Below are positions 1 to 12,900 of a stretch of DNA of 64,000 nt, piece after piece. The notes under the pieces were generated by a model. It was given only the letters and a program-made list of their open reading frames with translations. It was not told where the DNA came from and did not search any database. The position numbers were made by a program, and so were the translations under genes. This stretch comes from Baylisascaris procyonis (Eukaryota; Nematoda; Chromadorea; Rhabditida; Ascarididae): positions 1 through 64,000 of the forward strand of contig JAZARR010000256.1 in the NCBI GenBank assembly GCA_037389465.1, given 5' to 3'. Each line of letters starts with the position of its first letter. Position 1 is the first letter of the stretch.

Positions 1-531
1 TTTGATTAAGTTACTAAATAATTCGTGAATTCTAGAAATTGCATGGAAGAATCAATACGATAACGAATATAGTTGAAGTTAGTGATCAGAAATTGAACAC
101 TTTCATTTTCACATTGGATATGTTCATGATTCCATTTTAAGACCACTTATGTTTATATTGAATACAAAGAGGGGTGATTATTTATAAAGACGAGTAATAT
201 TATTCTCATGAAATATGAAAGTACCATATGCGAATAATGTAAATGTGATACCATATGCAACATCACAAAGCAAAGAAGGTCATAGGAAATAAGCCGCTTG
301 ACATGTTTACAACTCGTTAAGGGGCGTTTCCGCCTTATGCGCCTTTTAATCACCTTCAAAGCGCCACTTTCCGATAATGCCATATGCTTGACAAGAGGGA
401 ACGAGGATTTAACGAGTTCAACGGACAGACAAATCTATTAAAAGCTCCATGAAAACTCAGAAGAAAACTACAGTAGGTGATGCTCATTGCACATATTGTA
501 TATATTCGTTAAGTTTGGCTCCACTGTATGT

Positions 532-577
<46 letters not shown>

Positions 578-762
578 GAGAGATGCATATTCACAGACAC
601 GATGTTCTTTTGTAAACCATCACCCCATCACCATTACCATCAGAAATCGTTGCCAATTATGCAAACAATTTCCACATGAACATTAAAATATGTGTTCGCT
701 AGGTAATCCTTATATTTGTAATTCAATAAGTGGTGGAATTAGATGATGCAAATGGGCGATAA
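1..762. other. A+T-rich non-coding stretch
   Basis: No frame here has convincing coding composition or splice signals. It contains a (TA)n microsatellite, annotated separately. A small patch near 310-430 is richer in G+C and open on both strands, but shows no recognisable motif. Confidence 0.5.
536..573. repeat. (TA)n microsatellite
   Basis: An uninterrupted run of alternating T and A of about 38 bp is visible. It is a simple dinucleotide repeat with no gene attached. Confidence 0.95.
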
Positions 763-954
763 AGTTGCCTCAGAGAAAGGACCAACAGATTTTCGCATAA
801 ATCGTTAACGTTGCTCGATGTTAACGAGCGATTTGCCTCTACGGCTATTCGACGCGTACTTGACCCTCGGACTAATGAACAACGGATGTTGCATGTAATA
901 TTACGAGCATTGAAAGAAACTAATCGTACTAATCAAAAATTTTATGTTTATTAG
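763..954 (+). CDS. Unidentified coding-like frame, possible terminal exon
   Basis: A 63-codon frame runs open from a TAA just upstream to a TAG at 952-954. It has no ATG at its start, so it would have to be a spliced 3' exon; a possible acceptor (CAACAG) would place the exon start at 789. The translation is balanced in charged residues (for example LLDVNERFASTAIRRVLD and LHVILRALKETNR) and the DNA is richer in G+C than its flanks, which is what real exons in this window look like. I recognise no family, and no partner exon was found upstream in the window. Confidence 0.3.
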   Translation, partial: SCLRERTNRFSHKSLTLLDVNERFASTAIRRVLDPRTNEQRMLHVILRALKETNRTNQKFYVY

Positions 955-3900
955 TTCGCAATGTCGAATTATTCTTTATCTATGGAGAGCTTCCTAACTT
1001 GTTAGTTTAAATCCCAAACACGAAATATCTGCGGTAACCTGCACCATTTTAATATGTACTGTAACCTGCACCATCTTAGGTGTAATAATCATTTTATTGA
1101 GTGCAATTTATTTCAGTCTGTTCCAATTGTAGAGATTGTGGTGTAAATTGACCAAGCATTCTTCCACAGTATATTAGTTTCGAAATAGTCAAAAAGCAGT
1201 TAGAACTTTGCCGTATAAAATGAATTCCAATTCTACCTATATGGTTGAATGACATAGCTCCCGGTTATAGTAATTAGTGACTTGATTCGATCTCGATCTT
1301 GGATTCTCATACTGAAAATAAAAACAACGGTAAGCGTCAATGTGTTCTTGTGTCATATAAATCTCCTATCGTAAGGCAGATGTTTTCGGTAGCCGATAAG
1401 AATTGGAAGTTGATAGCTAAAAACCTAAAGCATTCATTAAACTGAAGGAGGATTTTATATTTATTTATAGAAGTTGACGCTAAGTCCTCCCACAAAATGA
1501 TCGGCTTATTCGTTTCTTATTCTGTTTATCAACAACAACTTTTTTTTTGATTAAATTTTATGTTTTGTAAGCTTTTATTTTATGCTTTATTATAACTTCA
1601 TATGTTTGGCTGTTATTTCAAAATATATTTGCGGATGCTTAGGAACTTTCTTGTGTTTTATTTTACAAATTTTTCAATTGTTTTCTCAACTACGAATGGG
1701 ATTTTTATCATTTTGCGATTATATTCGTAAATATGGGCGAACAATGAATTCGTTCAGCCAAGAGATTCAGTTATTACTACAGTACTTAAATTTCCTGTAC
1801 AGCATTCTGTTCAACAAAAAATATTCTATGCCAACGGTATGTCATATATGAAATAGAATCAACTCGAAGCATTTTTGCATATCATATAATACGATGTTAG
1901 CAACCCATGTCCAGTTAAATTTCCTTTCATCGAAAATGATGGGAGAAAAGTACCAACTTATGCGGGTATAATCACTTTAACTCAATAACTTTTTAACTAC
2001 AATCTATTTATCTAATCATTCATAATATTTAGTTTAAATCAATCGTTGATAGACAAGCAACTTTATCTACACCTACTGTAACCGCTGTTATGTTCTATTG
2101 CTATATGTTCAGGTGCATAAGCCACATGTACAGTAAGAAAATGCTAACTAAATAAGTTCAGTGCTAAGTATTTCACAAGAAGAACTTAGTGTTTCTGTGA
2201 AGACAATGAAGAGTTCATTTTTTCGCATTTGTAAGTGCAACATTTCTATTGATTGATTAAAAGCTCAACTTTGCTGTTATGCTGTAATAAACCGATACGT
2301 TGAAATTTGCTATTGTTCTCAGATCTTTTGAAGATTTGAACAGCAATATAATTCAGTGTAAGCTTCAGCATTGTAATTTCATTGTGAAAGAAAGAAAAGC
2401 AATTTCAGAACTTTGGAAACTTTTCACTTTCCGAAAAAACTTTGTGAATTCCTAGAAAGAACTCTCTTCATCATTAAAAATATTGTGCTATTCATAAAAA
2501 GAAAAATAAATTAGTGTGATGAGGCTAGCAAAAAAACGAAAATCGATCAACAAGTAAGCACAACTCATGAAAACAAAAATTATTCTGCTCAATTCCGCTA
2601 ATCTGCGCAGTTTATCAATCATATTTATGATAGATATCAGTAATTTCATCGATTTCATCATCAAATATAACTCTGAAAACAATGCAACCAAAGACATAGG
2701 TAATTTCGTTGATAATTAATTAATAAGTAATAACTTGTAATAATTAAACAGATTAATAGGTAATCTTTCTTTGAAAATAGGCAATCAATTTCACACCTGA
2801 ATATTCGATTTAATCGCAAAAGTTTCGAGGAATTATAAAAGCTTTATGCTATGTTTCTTTGCGTTTTTGGTATCGTCGCTATATTCGTTGATGCTTGTTG
2901 TGTATTCATTTATTTTCAAATTATTTGTGTGAATATTTTATGTGTACATATAGATATTGTGTAGACGTTCCCATACAATTTTATATTCGTCTACTAATTT
3001 AGATTTTTAGTTAACTGTGTTTATCGATCGTTGCAGTTCACAAATCTTGCTAACCGTAATCTTGATTGTGAGTTTTGTTTATCAACCTATAGAATTCATA
3101 GAATTTCCCAACGAGGTTCCCTTATTTCCACACTATCCCTTTTTGCATTTTCACTGCATCAAGCTTTAAGCGTTCTAATTCATAATTCCTTAAATATTAT
3201 GATGTGTTTATCCCATTCCATTTTTTATTGATCTATTTAGGAGGAAAAATTTAAAATTTCGATGTACCTTTTTAATCGGCATTTTCAATATTTGAAATGG
3301 AATTCGACCAAACAACGAATCGAAACTTTCTATTATTCTTTACAGAGAAATATATTAAAATATATGAACGTTTCTAGCAGTTTTCTTACATATGCTTATA
3401 ACATCTCTAAACTGTTTGAAACAGTGCAAGAACTGATGCAGTAAAATAGCAACACTTCGAGAGGGGTAACAATGTGACTGCTATAATATGTGTTTTTGCG
3501 TTCAGCCTATGAGATTTCTTAAATTAACAGTATACAATAAAACATTCAGAGAAGTGAATTCTCAGCTTAAAGGAATCAATTGCTCGCACAGATCTGCAAA
3601 AAAATTATTCTTCTATAGCATGACCAGTTTAAAATATATCCTAATTTTTAGACACATTTAAATATCTACAGCAGTTTCCGAACCTGATCAGTCATAGCGA
3701 AACGTGACACAATAGCTCAATCTATGATCTATTATTCTCATTAAATTTTGTGACTCCAACTTCAACGGTTCCTGAGCTGAAATTACCGCAGACACAAGTA
3801 TGAAATACGCACAAGCTAGACTTATCTTTAATGCTTTTTTTGTAAAGCTTTGCAAGGGTGCATGAGAAGGATGCACTCAGGAAAAAGGATGGAGGAAAGC

Positions 3901-6900
3901 TTGAAGTTTTTCAATATAATTTTCAAGGTGAACTACACAATCTTCATGAAGAGTGCTTGAGCAATTTTGCGCAGTCCAAATTTCACAAACGTTTTTTAAT
4001 TGTTTACTCGAAAGTGATCGACCGCTCGTAAAGATTAAATTAAAAAGCAAAGAATTCTTCGATAATACCGTATTTTCTTCAAGAACTGGTTGACTGTAGA
4101 GTGAAGGGTGTTGCACATGAATGACATGATGGGTGACCATTCTAAGAGACTTTTAATTGCCTTTGTGATGTCACTCAATGAATCAACCAATTTGGATTAC
4201 GGACGTTCTTTTCTTTATTCACTCATTGAATTGTTTGCAAATAAGACAAAATTTTTGTTAAAGTAACTTTCTTATGAAGTTTATATGGCATTGAAGCATT
4301 GTTTCTATTCTTTAAGGACAACAATTATTTTATGCCGTTTAGAGAACATCGATTTAACAACTGAATAGCAATCCGCACGAGGCGATCGCATCGACAATCG
4401 ATAGACGAAAAAAGTTGAAAGCATATCAACTAAAGGAAAAAGGCTTTCGGTCATAGAAAAAGCGGACAGCTGTTTTGACGAGGTTGTGCAGTGACATTAA
4501 CAAGGAAGCTTCCTCATAAAAATGTAGATGAAGCTCAACGACTTATTGTCCTACATCTCGTACTATGAAGTAACAATTGCAATGATGTAAGGTGAATGAC
4601 CCTGAAATAGGCATTTATATGTCATTAGTAAAGGAGTATATATTTAATAAGCAAAACCAATGAGATGGTTATTTAGCCTATTGTTGAATAGCTATCAGAG
4701 AAACTCACTGAAGGTTTATTTAATGCTTTTTGTATAAGTTAAAGTGATTAAGTTGTCCACCCTTAACTTAGAATGTCAAAAGGCATTTCTAAACAAACTC
4801 CCATTAACAGCGCGAGCATAATTAAATCTATCCTCTGGGTTATGAAAAGATCAAAAACATGGCCTTTCACTTTTTCATACCTCGAAACACTCATCCATTA
4901 GCTGAAGATGGTAAACAACGGTTTGTAATAGGGGCAGACGTAATTACTGCGCAAAATTAATAACGAAGGTGGCGAGTGAGAACTTTGCAGAGAAATATCC
5001 GGAGGTCTCTTCACCTCTTTCGAATCAGCACTGCCCTGAACTTGACTTATTCGACTGTTCGATTACTCAGCAAATTTTCCAGAACACATGTGGTATGGAA
5101 GACTTCATTTCCAGTGAAAACTAATGAGCAGGAAAGGGAATGAGTTGGGAGGGGGTGAAAGAGGAGGGAAAAGAATATGAACAAAAGTGGACGCCACAAT
5201 GAACCCAATGTGGGCGACTAAAGGAGCGCGCTCTCTGAGTGGAATGGCATCAAGGAAGCATTCGACAGCTCCTTCATGAGTCACCACCACCTTCTAATCA
5301 CCTCCACTCCCATCATCGACCTGCCGATCACAGTTCGTAAGCTTAAAGAATGTCGTTCGCCATGTATCATTTTAGAACAAATTTCACATAATTTCATTTT
5401 ACAATAGACTAAAGGAATGATGCAAAAAAGAAGAGCACAGACTAGGTGATAAGCTAAAGTAGATTTTTAGTTCGAATATCAAATACATACTTATATACAT
5501 CTCCATTCATAAATACGCATACAACTGACATTATTGGGGAGACGCTTTTATGCTTATCAAACAATAGAAACAAAAATCACTATCGCCCTTTAGCCATTAC
5601 ATCATATCAGCAGGTAACATACGTGAACTAAGGAGCAAAACGTATGTGGAGTGGTCATTGGGTGCTGGGAGAGCGGAGGAGGAATCAAGAAAGCGAGGAC
5701 GTTGGAAGGAGGAGGTGGAGTAGCATAAGAGAATCATAGCAAGTAAACTAAAACAATCGAGTGAGAAATAAACTTAAGATGAAGCAGGTAAATTGAACGG
5801 AATCCGTAGAGATCTAATAAATAAGGAAACTTACGGTAATGAACGAATAAATAAAACAGTGAAAAGCAACGCTCCCAACTAAATGAAATAATAGCATTTA
5901 TTCGCTGCTCATTGCTGCATGTTTATTTATTTCTTTACTCATTTTACGAAGTCTACCGTGTTAAAAAGAAATTCGGTTTTTTTCTGCTTAACTTTATTTT
6001 TCATATGGGTTGTTTCAGATAAATTGATCTACTTTTCTTTCGCTGCATTCGTTCAACCTACTATTGTGACACTCTATCACTTTCACATATCTTTGCATAT
6101 TTTGCCCCTTTTATTGTCATCACCTGATGATGGCATATGACTATATATGAGTGCACATTTAATCGGCTATTTACGACTGAAAAGACGAGGGAGAAGGGGG
6201 AGAAGGGAGAGGGAGAAGAGGAAAAGAGAGCAAGGAAGGAGAGGTCCATGTATACCTTGGATTTGATAATAAACGAATGTACAGCGCACATTAGGAAGTA
6301 AGCAGAGCTCATGCAGGTTAAAAAACAAACCTTAAAGTCATGGAACGCGTTTGTACCAGTAGGTTGATTCTCATGTATGCATACATAAGAAACAGCGAGA
6401 ATTTACATAAGAATTTCAGCATTATGCTCACGAGGGTTATGTTTAAAATAATAAGGTACCGCATTTGCTGGATTATGAGTTTGTTTGTCAAGACCGCATT
6501 TATTTTGTTTGTCACAGAGGCAGAACACCGTCGAAATCCATCCCACCTATTAATTACTCCCCCATCTATTGCTGATCGTCGCGGTACGGTGCACAAGTTA
6601 ATTTTTGTTGCATTTTTCATATTTGTGAATGTCATGCAGACATGTCCCTCTCCCCCTCATCGAGAACTTGGAGAAGGAACTTGCAAAATGATAGAGAGAT
6701 GTGATGTGATGTTAAGGTTATGAGCAATCATAAATGAAAGAAAGCAGAATGAATGTGCAGAATGTTCGAAAATCATTCGTTTCAGAAGATCATTCTGCAG
6801 GCAATAACTGACACAATTACGTCGATTATACTCAGTCGTCTGCTTGCACAGCGTTCGTGAAACGTCAGATGACACTCAGTGTCAGAAAGGTGAACATCGA

Positions 6901-9807
6901 ATAGACAGAGGATGGACTAGAATGGTGGAAATTTTCTCAAAAGCTGAACCAACCGATTTTCGATTTCTTGTGAAAGTGCACCGTTGAAGTCAAGCACGAA
7001 GGCAACCCCAACATTTTTTTGCAGAAAAGATGAACACATTTCACGCTGTGTAAATATTTTTTTCGATTTATTGTTGCTACGAAATAAACATGGACTATTT
7101 TGTTTAGGTTGCAATCAGAAGGCTACGGTATCAGCTAGCAGCAAGACTTTACAGTTCATGATCTGATGGCTGGAGTTCGCAATTAAAACATTACCTAAGC
7201 AGTAATTTCCTCCCCAGTGAATACCGTCTCAAAAACTGTATTTGAGATATTAATTCTACTATAGCATATTCTTTGTTTGCTGAGTTCCATATAATGATAG
7301 TGTTATAATTGTTTATCGTGGTACAGTGTAGAATAGCACAACTTATGTTATCAGCATTGATATGAAACGTTGGATGGCTTTAACTGCTACAAATATTATA
7401 ATACCTTTTAAAAAGTCTCGAAAATACACTGCTTTTGGGTGAGAAAATTTTGCTGAAATATGCCTTTGAAAATCTTTGAAAATTTTTCATTAGTACTCTA
7501 GTATGCTGTGCTGTAACACATTTCAAGTGACCTACATATCGTTTTATTGCATTATACAAATTAAATTGCACATAAGTAAGTACTCGTAGTGTTATTTGGT
7601 AACCAGTAAGCATACGTCTCCACCTTTATGACCAATATTGAGTTCGTCATCTGCTTGCAAGCCAACCTTTATGTTGCTCGTCATAATCATCTTCTCATCG
7701 ACAAACTATATGAGCTGAATCTTTATAATATTGAGTGCTTGCATAAAAAAGCTTTAACGAGTGCGATCTATTGTAAGATTTTTTAGTAGAAACACACGTT
7801 TGGGTAGTCAACGCTAAAGCCACAAGCACAAATGATAGGAGGCCTCACCTTGAGGAAATGGTGACGTGCAAATGCGTACAAATTTTCACGTTTGAAATAC
7901 CCGTGATGTTAACCTACAAAAAACAAACATCACTCCTTATATGATGCATAAGTGAGCATTCGAGCTTAGTTTTGGCAAAATGCTCTTAACTTTATAGACA
8001 TTAGGAAGCAAAGCTAACAAGAAATCTAAAACTCAGATGAAATTATAAATTTCTCACGACAAATGTTGTGAGGAGAAGGCTCTTGAAACGAGCATTTGAG
8101 TAGTGAGCATGCATGCATACTGTAATCGTTAAAGGATCGTAAAAAAATGTTCAGCGAGCAGGTGGGTGACACTGCGGCGCCAACGAAATCACTTCGCCAG
8201 CACGGCAAAAAATTCTTTCTGAGAAGGGCAAACATGTCCTCGCTATTGGATCTGTTGGGCATCCTTTTCACCGTTGCGCTTCCGTTAAAAAATATAAAAA
8301 AGTATTTTTCGTATTTTAAATTCCATGAAAAAAATAGATGTAAACATATGCTTTAGATGGAACGTGTATGCCATACTTTACGTTAATATGTTTTTTTGTT
8401 TTATTTTCACAATTTTCTTCTTTTAAATGAGTCCCACTTTCGCATTATTCAAACCAAACCCAGCAAAAGATTGAATAATTGCATAGTTGAAGAAAACACT
8501 ATCTAAAAGAAAATCAATTTAGATCGCTTCAGCTTCAATCATTATTACCGGAACTTGAAGAATTTCCAATTTTTTACGTAAAGGGTGGAAGTGGGGAGGG
8601 CTGATTGGGAAACATTTAATCAATAGTAACGTATGAACATTTCGGGTTGTCATATGTGACATATAATCAAGGAGGTTGTTTATAATTAAGGTTTTACAGT
8701 AATCTAAAGGAGTGCATATTCAGCAAACGATAACAACATATGATGAATAACACCACTTTGTCAATGGTCTACAACATGCTCACAAAGTCTGTTTATGAAC
8801 GCCTAATGGAATGTGTACTTGCTGCTAAATTTCTGTTATTAAATTTCACACGGATCACTGATTTTTACATATTTCTGGAAGCCAAAAAAGGCGGTCACAA
8901 TAGCACGTTGTTCCACTTCTCACGCTATTCAGCAACAACATCTTCTTACGGACAGCCAAACGTCCTAAACACCCATTTATGCAGACGTTGTCTGCTGGGT
9001 TTTCATAATCAAGAAACCGTAAGAATATTGGCTCGGTGAATTGGTACGACTAAACGGAGGTGTTTTTTAGGGATGGGGATGGATAAAAGGGTTAGGTAAA
9101 CAGAATAGACCTTTATAGAACAATGAAAGATTCTCATTAATGGAGATAAAATAAATCCATTCTTGTGATGCTTCAACGGAAAAATCACAGGAATAAGTTT
9201 ATTTTCTTGCATTTCGCGTGATTTCGCAAGAACTGCAAACTTTTAAAAGGACTTTTGGGGAACAAATGAATTGACAGAAATGGCAAGGAACTTCGTCGGC
9301 AAGTTTGCTAAAAAAGAAAAAAATTTTTATAAACTTATTGAAAATTTCTCGCACACAACGGGCTGCCATGGTGAACCTTGTTACTTGATTTACTAAAACA
9401 GTAATTTGATTCACTCTGAGTAAGTGCTAGTGAATCATCAGATGTGCACATGGCAAAAATCCGTGCATTGTATCTTTTATCATCTTTTCTGCAGCTATTT
9501 CAAATTGAAATCAATTGCCCATAGACTGTAATTAATTCTTGTCCGTTTTGCGCTTAGAAGCATCATACAAAGATATGCTTAAATATTTAATTCAGTGACA
9601 TTTAGATGCGCAATGAAAGAAACAAAAAACGCTTTAAAAAGACATAGTGCTATAGGCTAGCTTAGCGACAGGATTAACCCTTTGTTCAGATCTGTCCACT
9701 CGTCATAATGACCGATTCCGAAAATTAATCCGGATTTAAACCAAAATGGAGTCGGCAAAAAATAGTTTAGCGTAACTTAGAGGAATCTTGAAAGTGAGGA
9801 AATGTGA
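955..9807. other. Long A+T-rich stretch without a recognised gene
   Basis: I see nothing that can be assigned. Several short frames exist: 5105-5290 minus, 6340-6723 plus (127 codons, overlapped by a 105-codon minus frame) and 8147-8356 plus. None has a recognisable domain, consistent splice signals or a partner exon. Purine-rich GGGAGAAGG-type runs occur near 6180-6240. This could be intergenic DNA or a very long intron. Confidence 0.4.
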
Positions 9808-9999
9808 GAAGCGAATAGGAGAGCAAAACGGCGAACCTATAAAACGTGCATCGCTGACGAACCCAAGAAACAAGAGGCGGTCGCAGCGGATAGGCTGTTC
9901 GAGAAAGTGCTCATTGCCGGCCGACTCAATGGCGCCCTCTCAATGCCATACGACACCGTAATCCGCAACAACGCAAACATGCTCTCGTTATTACCGTAA
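9808..9999 (+). CDS. Unidentified coding-like island
   Basis: A 63-codon frame lies between a TGA (9805-9807) and a TAA (9997-9999) in a patch clearly richer in G+C than its surroundings. The plus-strand reading is rich in E, K, D, R and Q (for example DEPKKQEAVAADRLFEKVLI), as expected of a soluble protein. The minus reading is rich in S, A, F and L, as antisense shadows usually are. There is no ATG at the start. Possible interpretations are one exon of an unrecognised gene, a gene fragment, or a transposon remnant. No family is recognised. Confidence 0.3.
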   Translation, partial: EANRRAKRRTYKTCIADEPKKQEAVAADRLFEKVLIAGRLNGALSMPYDTVIRNNANMLSLLP

Positions 10000-12900
10000 T
10001 CCCCAGCAACAATTATCGCCTCTATTCTCTACCTTTTTAAGCAGGAAGGGAGTATGATATATGAGAAGACAGCATAAGGAAGCATACCATTCAATATTGT
10101 GTACGCATAATGTGAATAAAGAGCTCGTTACTTTGGTGAATACGAAGACAAAAAGTATACCATCTGGCTGCGAATGTGAAGCCTTTCAAATGGGCTTTTA
10201 GTTAGTGAGGAGGGAATTTTGGGAAGACATCGTCTTTTTAACTAGAGCATAGAAATGAAATAATTGGTGATTTTAAATTTCTTGAATATTTTTGCCTGAA
10301 ATAATAGTTTCATGGCGGATTTAATATGAATTCAACTTTTTTATTTCTCATGAAAATCCTTTAAGTTTCACTTATCTTATTTATTTGTTCATATTAGGAA
10401 TAAAAAATGTTAGAAAATATTATAAAAATGTTATAATCATGCAACAACGAACGCTTTATTGCAAGACTTTTGATTTTGACGAGTGAGGTCGTTGATGCAT
10501 GCAAAGGTCAAGAGATGCGAACAATGCGTTCTGATTTGGCAGTGCTCCTCACCACTTCCGGTAATTCTTGTCAATGAGCGAGCAAGTGTCCACTAAGCCG
10601 TATTAGTATCTTGTAGCTAATGCTGAAAAATATGACCGTGGGTGCTATTTTCGCCAGACCTTTCCACCACGACAATTTGTTTCTTGCTCCATCCCAGTTC
10701 CCTTTTCAATGCCGTGGAAGTCAACCTTGCGAACCATGACTACTGATAAATGGCAAGAAGGACAAACCACCTTCCACGATCAAGATACCGGAGCATATAA
10801 CTTCAAGAAAGTGTTTTGTACCAGAAATGCCATGTGTGATGTGCATCAAATATAACGGCCCATTATCTGCCTGTGGCAAGCAAGTGGAAACTCAAGAAAG
10901 TTTGTGGGTAAACATGTTTGAATAAGTTAAACTTGTTTGCGAATGCGAAACAATTACACGACCTTCGAAAGGAATCGTTTTCAATTTTAAATAGGATTTT
11001 CCCTAAATTTAGTGCACTGCTAAGTGTGATAAACCTATCATTTTGGCATCAATCAGCAGTAGTGTGTGGTTACAAAACTTTTTATTATATTTTTTATCAT
11101 GTTAAACAATAACGGTGAAGTTGATTTACGAGATGTGCTAAATTTGTAGTTCAGCAATTCTGAACGTTTGAGAAACAAAGAAGTTGTGAGGCACTTTATA
11201 TGCATCCTCTATGCAGACAAGCTACAGGCACACTAAAAAACATGGCCCAATTCTTTGCAAAATATTTCGGTGCATGTGGAATGATACTTGAAATTCAAAA
11301 AATAGAGAAATCTTGTTTCATTCCGTGAATGAAAGTTCTTTCTAATGAGTCTCTTGAGATCTAATTTCGTTGCCATTTAAACATATTAGCAGCAATTATG
11401 AGGTCCTAAAACCTGTGGTAGGGTTCCGAAATTGGGGCCGCTGCTTGGCTTTGTGAAAGAAAGCGCTTCCCTGAGCACAGTCAAAAGCCAAGTTCAGTAA
11501 CCATTACACTACTGCAAGTTTACGGGGCTTCGAAACCCGAAAATCGTAAGGCTTGGAAGGAAGATAGTGAGATCTTATTTGTAGGATATCATAAGAGGAG
11601 AGGTGAGGAAGGTGAGTCTCTCACCTCCACGAAGAGATTCCATCTTTCCTAACTCCCAGACGATCTTTCATGAGCACTGCTGCTAAAACCATGAGCTTTT
11701 GACAGTGTTCTGAAAATGAAGATGCCGGCCGACCCCGTGAGCATACCCTTTCTGAATTTTGTGACAACGGGTTTCGTAAATGCCTTGAAATAAAAGTTGG
11801 GATTTTAGGCAGCTCCTGAAATCCGAAGTTATAAGTGAAGCATTTTAAGTATCGTGTCCTCCACCTTGCACAGAGGACTAAATATGAAGGTTTCCCCTTA
11901 ATGCTCAATTAATAACTGAAGTATAAAAATCTGAAAACTTTTTCGAATTTACAGAGATAGACTTCCGATTGAGGTATGCAGATAGACGAGCAAACAGACA
12001 GAAAAAGGAAAACTGATATAACCAATACCTGTTTTTTCCTTGAAAAGAAAGGAAGTAATATAAAACAGGCGCTGAATTTCAATGCATCCTGCTGCTTTGC
12101 TGATATGATGCAGTTTAAGGGTGGGGGAGGAGAGAGGAAACGGTACCACTCTTGTATTAAAATTATGATTCAATTTTCATTGCACTTATGAAATATTCGT
12201 TGTGTTGGCGTTTAGTCTAAGCAGTGAAATCTGCAAGCAAAGGATAACATCTCGATGAGATGATACAATTTTTTCTCGTTTAAAATTCATTGCTTCCTAT
12301 CAGTGATGTTTGCATCATTGAAACGACACTGCTTGATAACGACTATTGTCTTACAAGATTTATATTGGCGACTTTTCATGTTATAATGTTGGCAGTGACT
12401 CTGTAAACAGGATTTTTGAAAAAGAATCAAACTGATGACGCTCCTATGATAATTGACAAGTTTTTTAGTTTATTACCTGTCAATATTTAATGACTGAAAC
12501 TGAAACTGTATGTAAAAGACATTATTTCAATGTAAAAGACATTATTTCAATCACGATTTTTTCATTTGTTAGACTGTCACAAAGAGGCATAGGGGACGTG
12601 GCGGATAAATGGTGTTGTTAAACTTAAATGACGAGGAGATACTTTGCCTTATAAATAGCAATTTTTGCAAGCTACTGGTTATTGCGAACTGCAAAAATCA
12701 GGTTACTGTCTCACCTGTTCAGCACATCTAAAAGAGCTTAGATTTGTTTATTAGAGCTGCCTATAGATCGCACTACATAAGCATGTATTAGTACAAACTG
12801 CGTTTTGGAGTTGCATTTATATCGTAACAGCGAAGACAGTATGCTGCATTGGCATGCGCGGTGTGTGTTTACTGTAGGAAATGCTCGATTTGGAATTTCA

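Noticed and set aside
6340..6723. 127-codon plus-strand frame
   Set aside because: A 105-codon minus frame covers nearly the same DNA, neither has a recognisable domain, and composition does not favour either. Not called as a gene.
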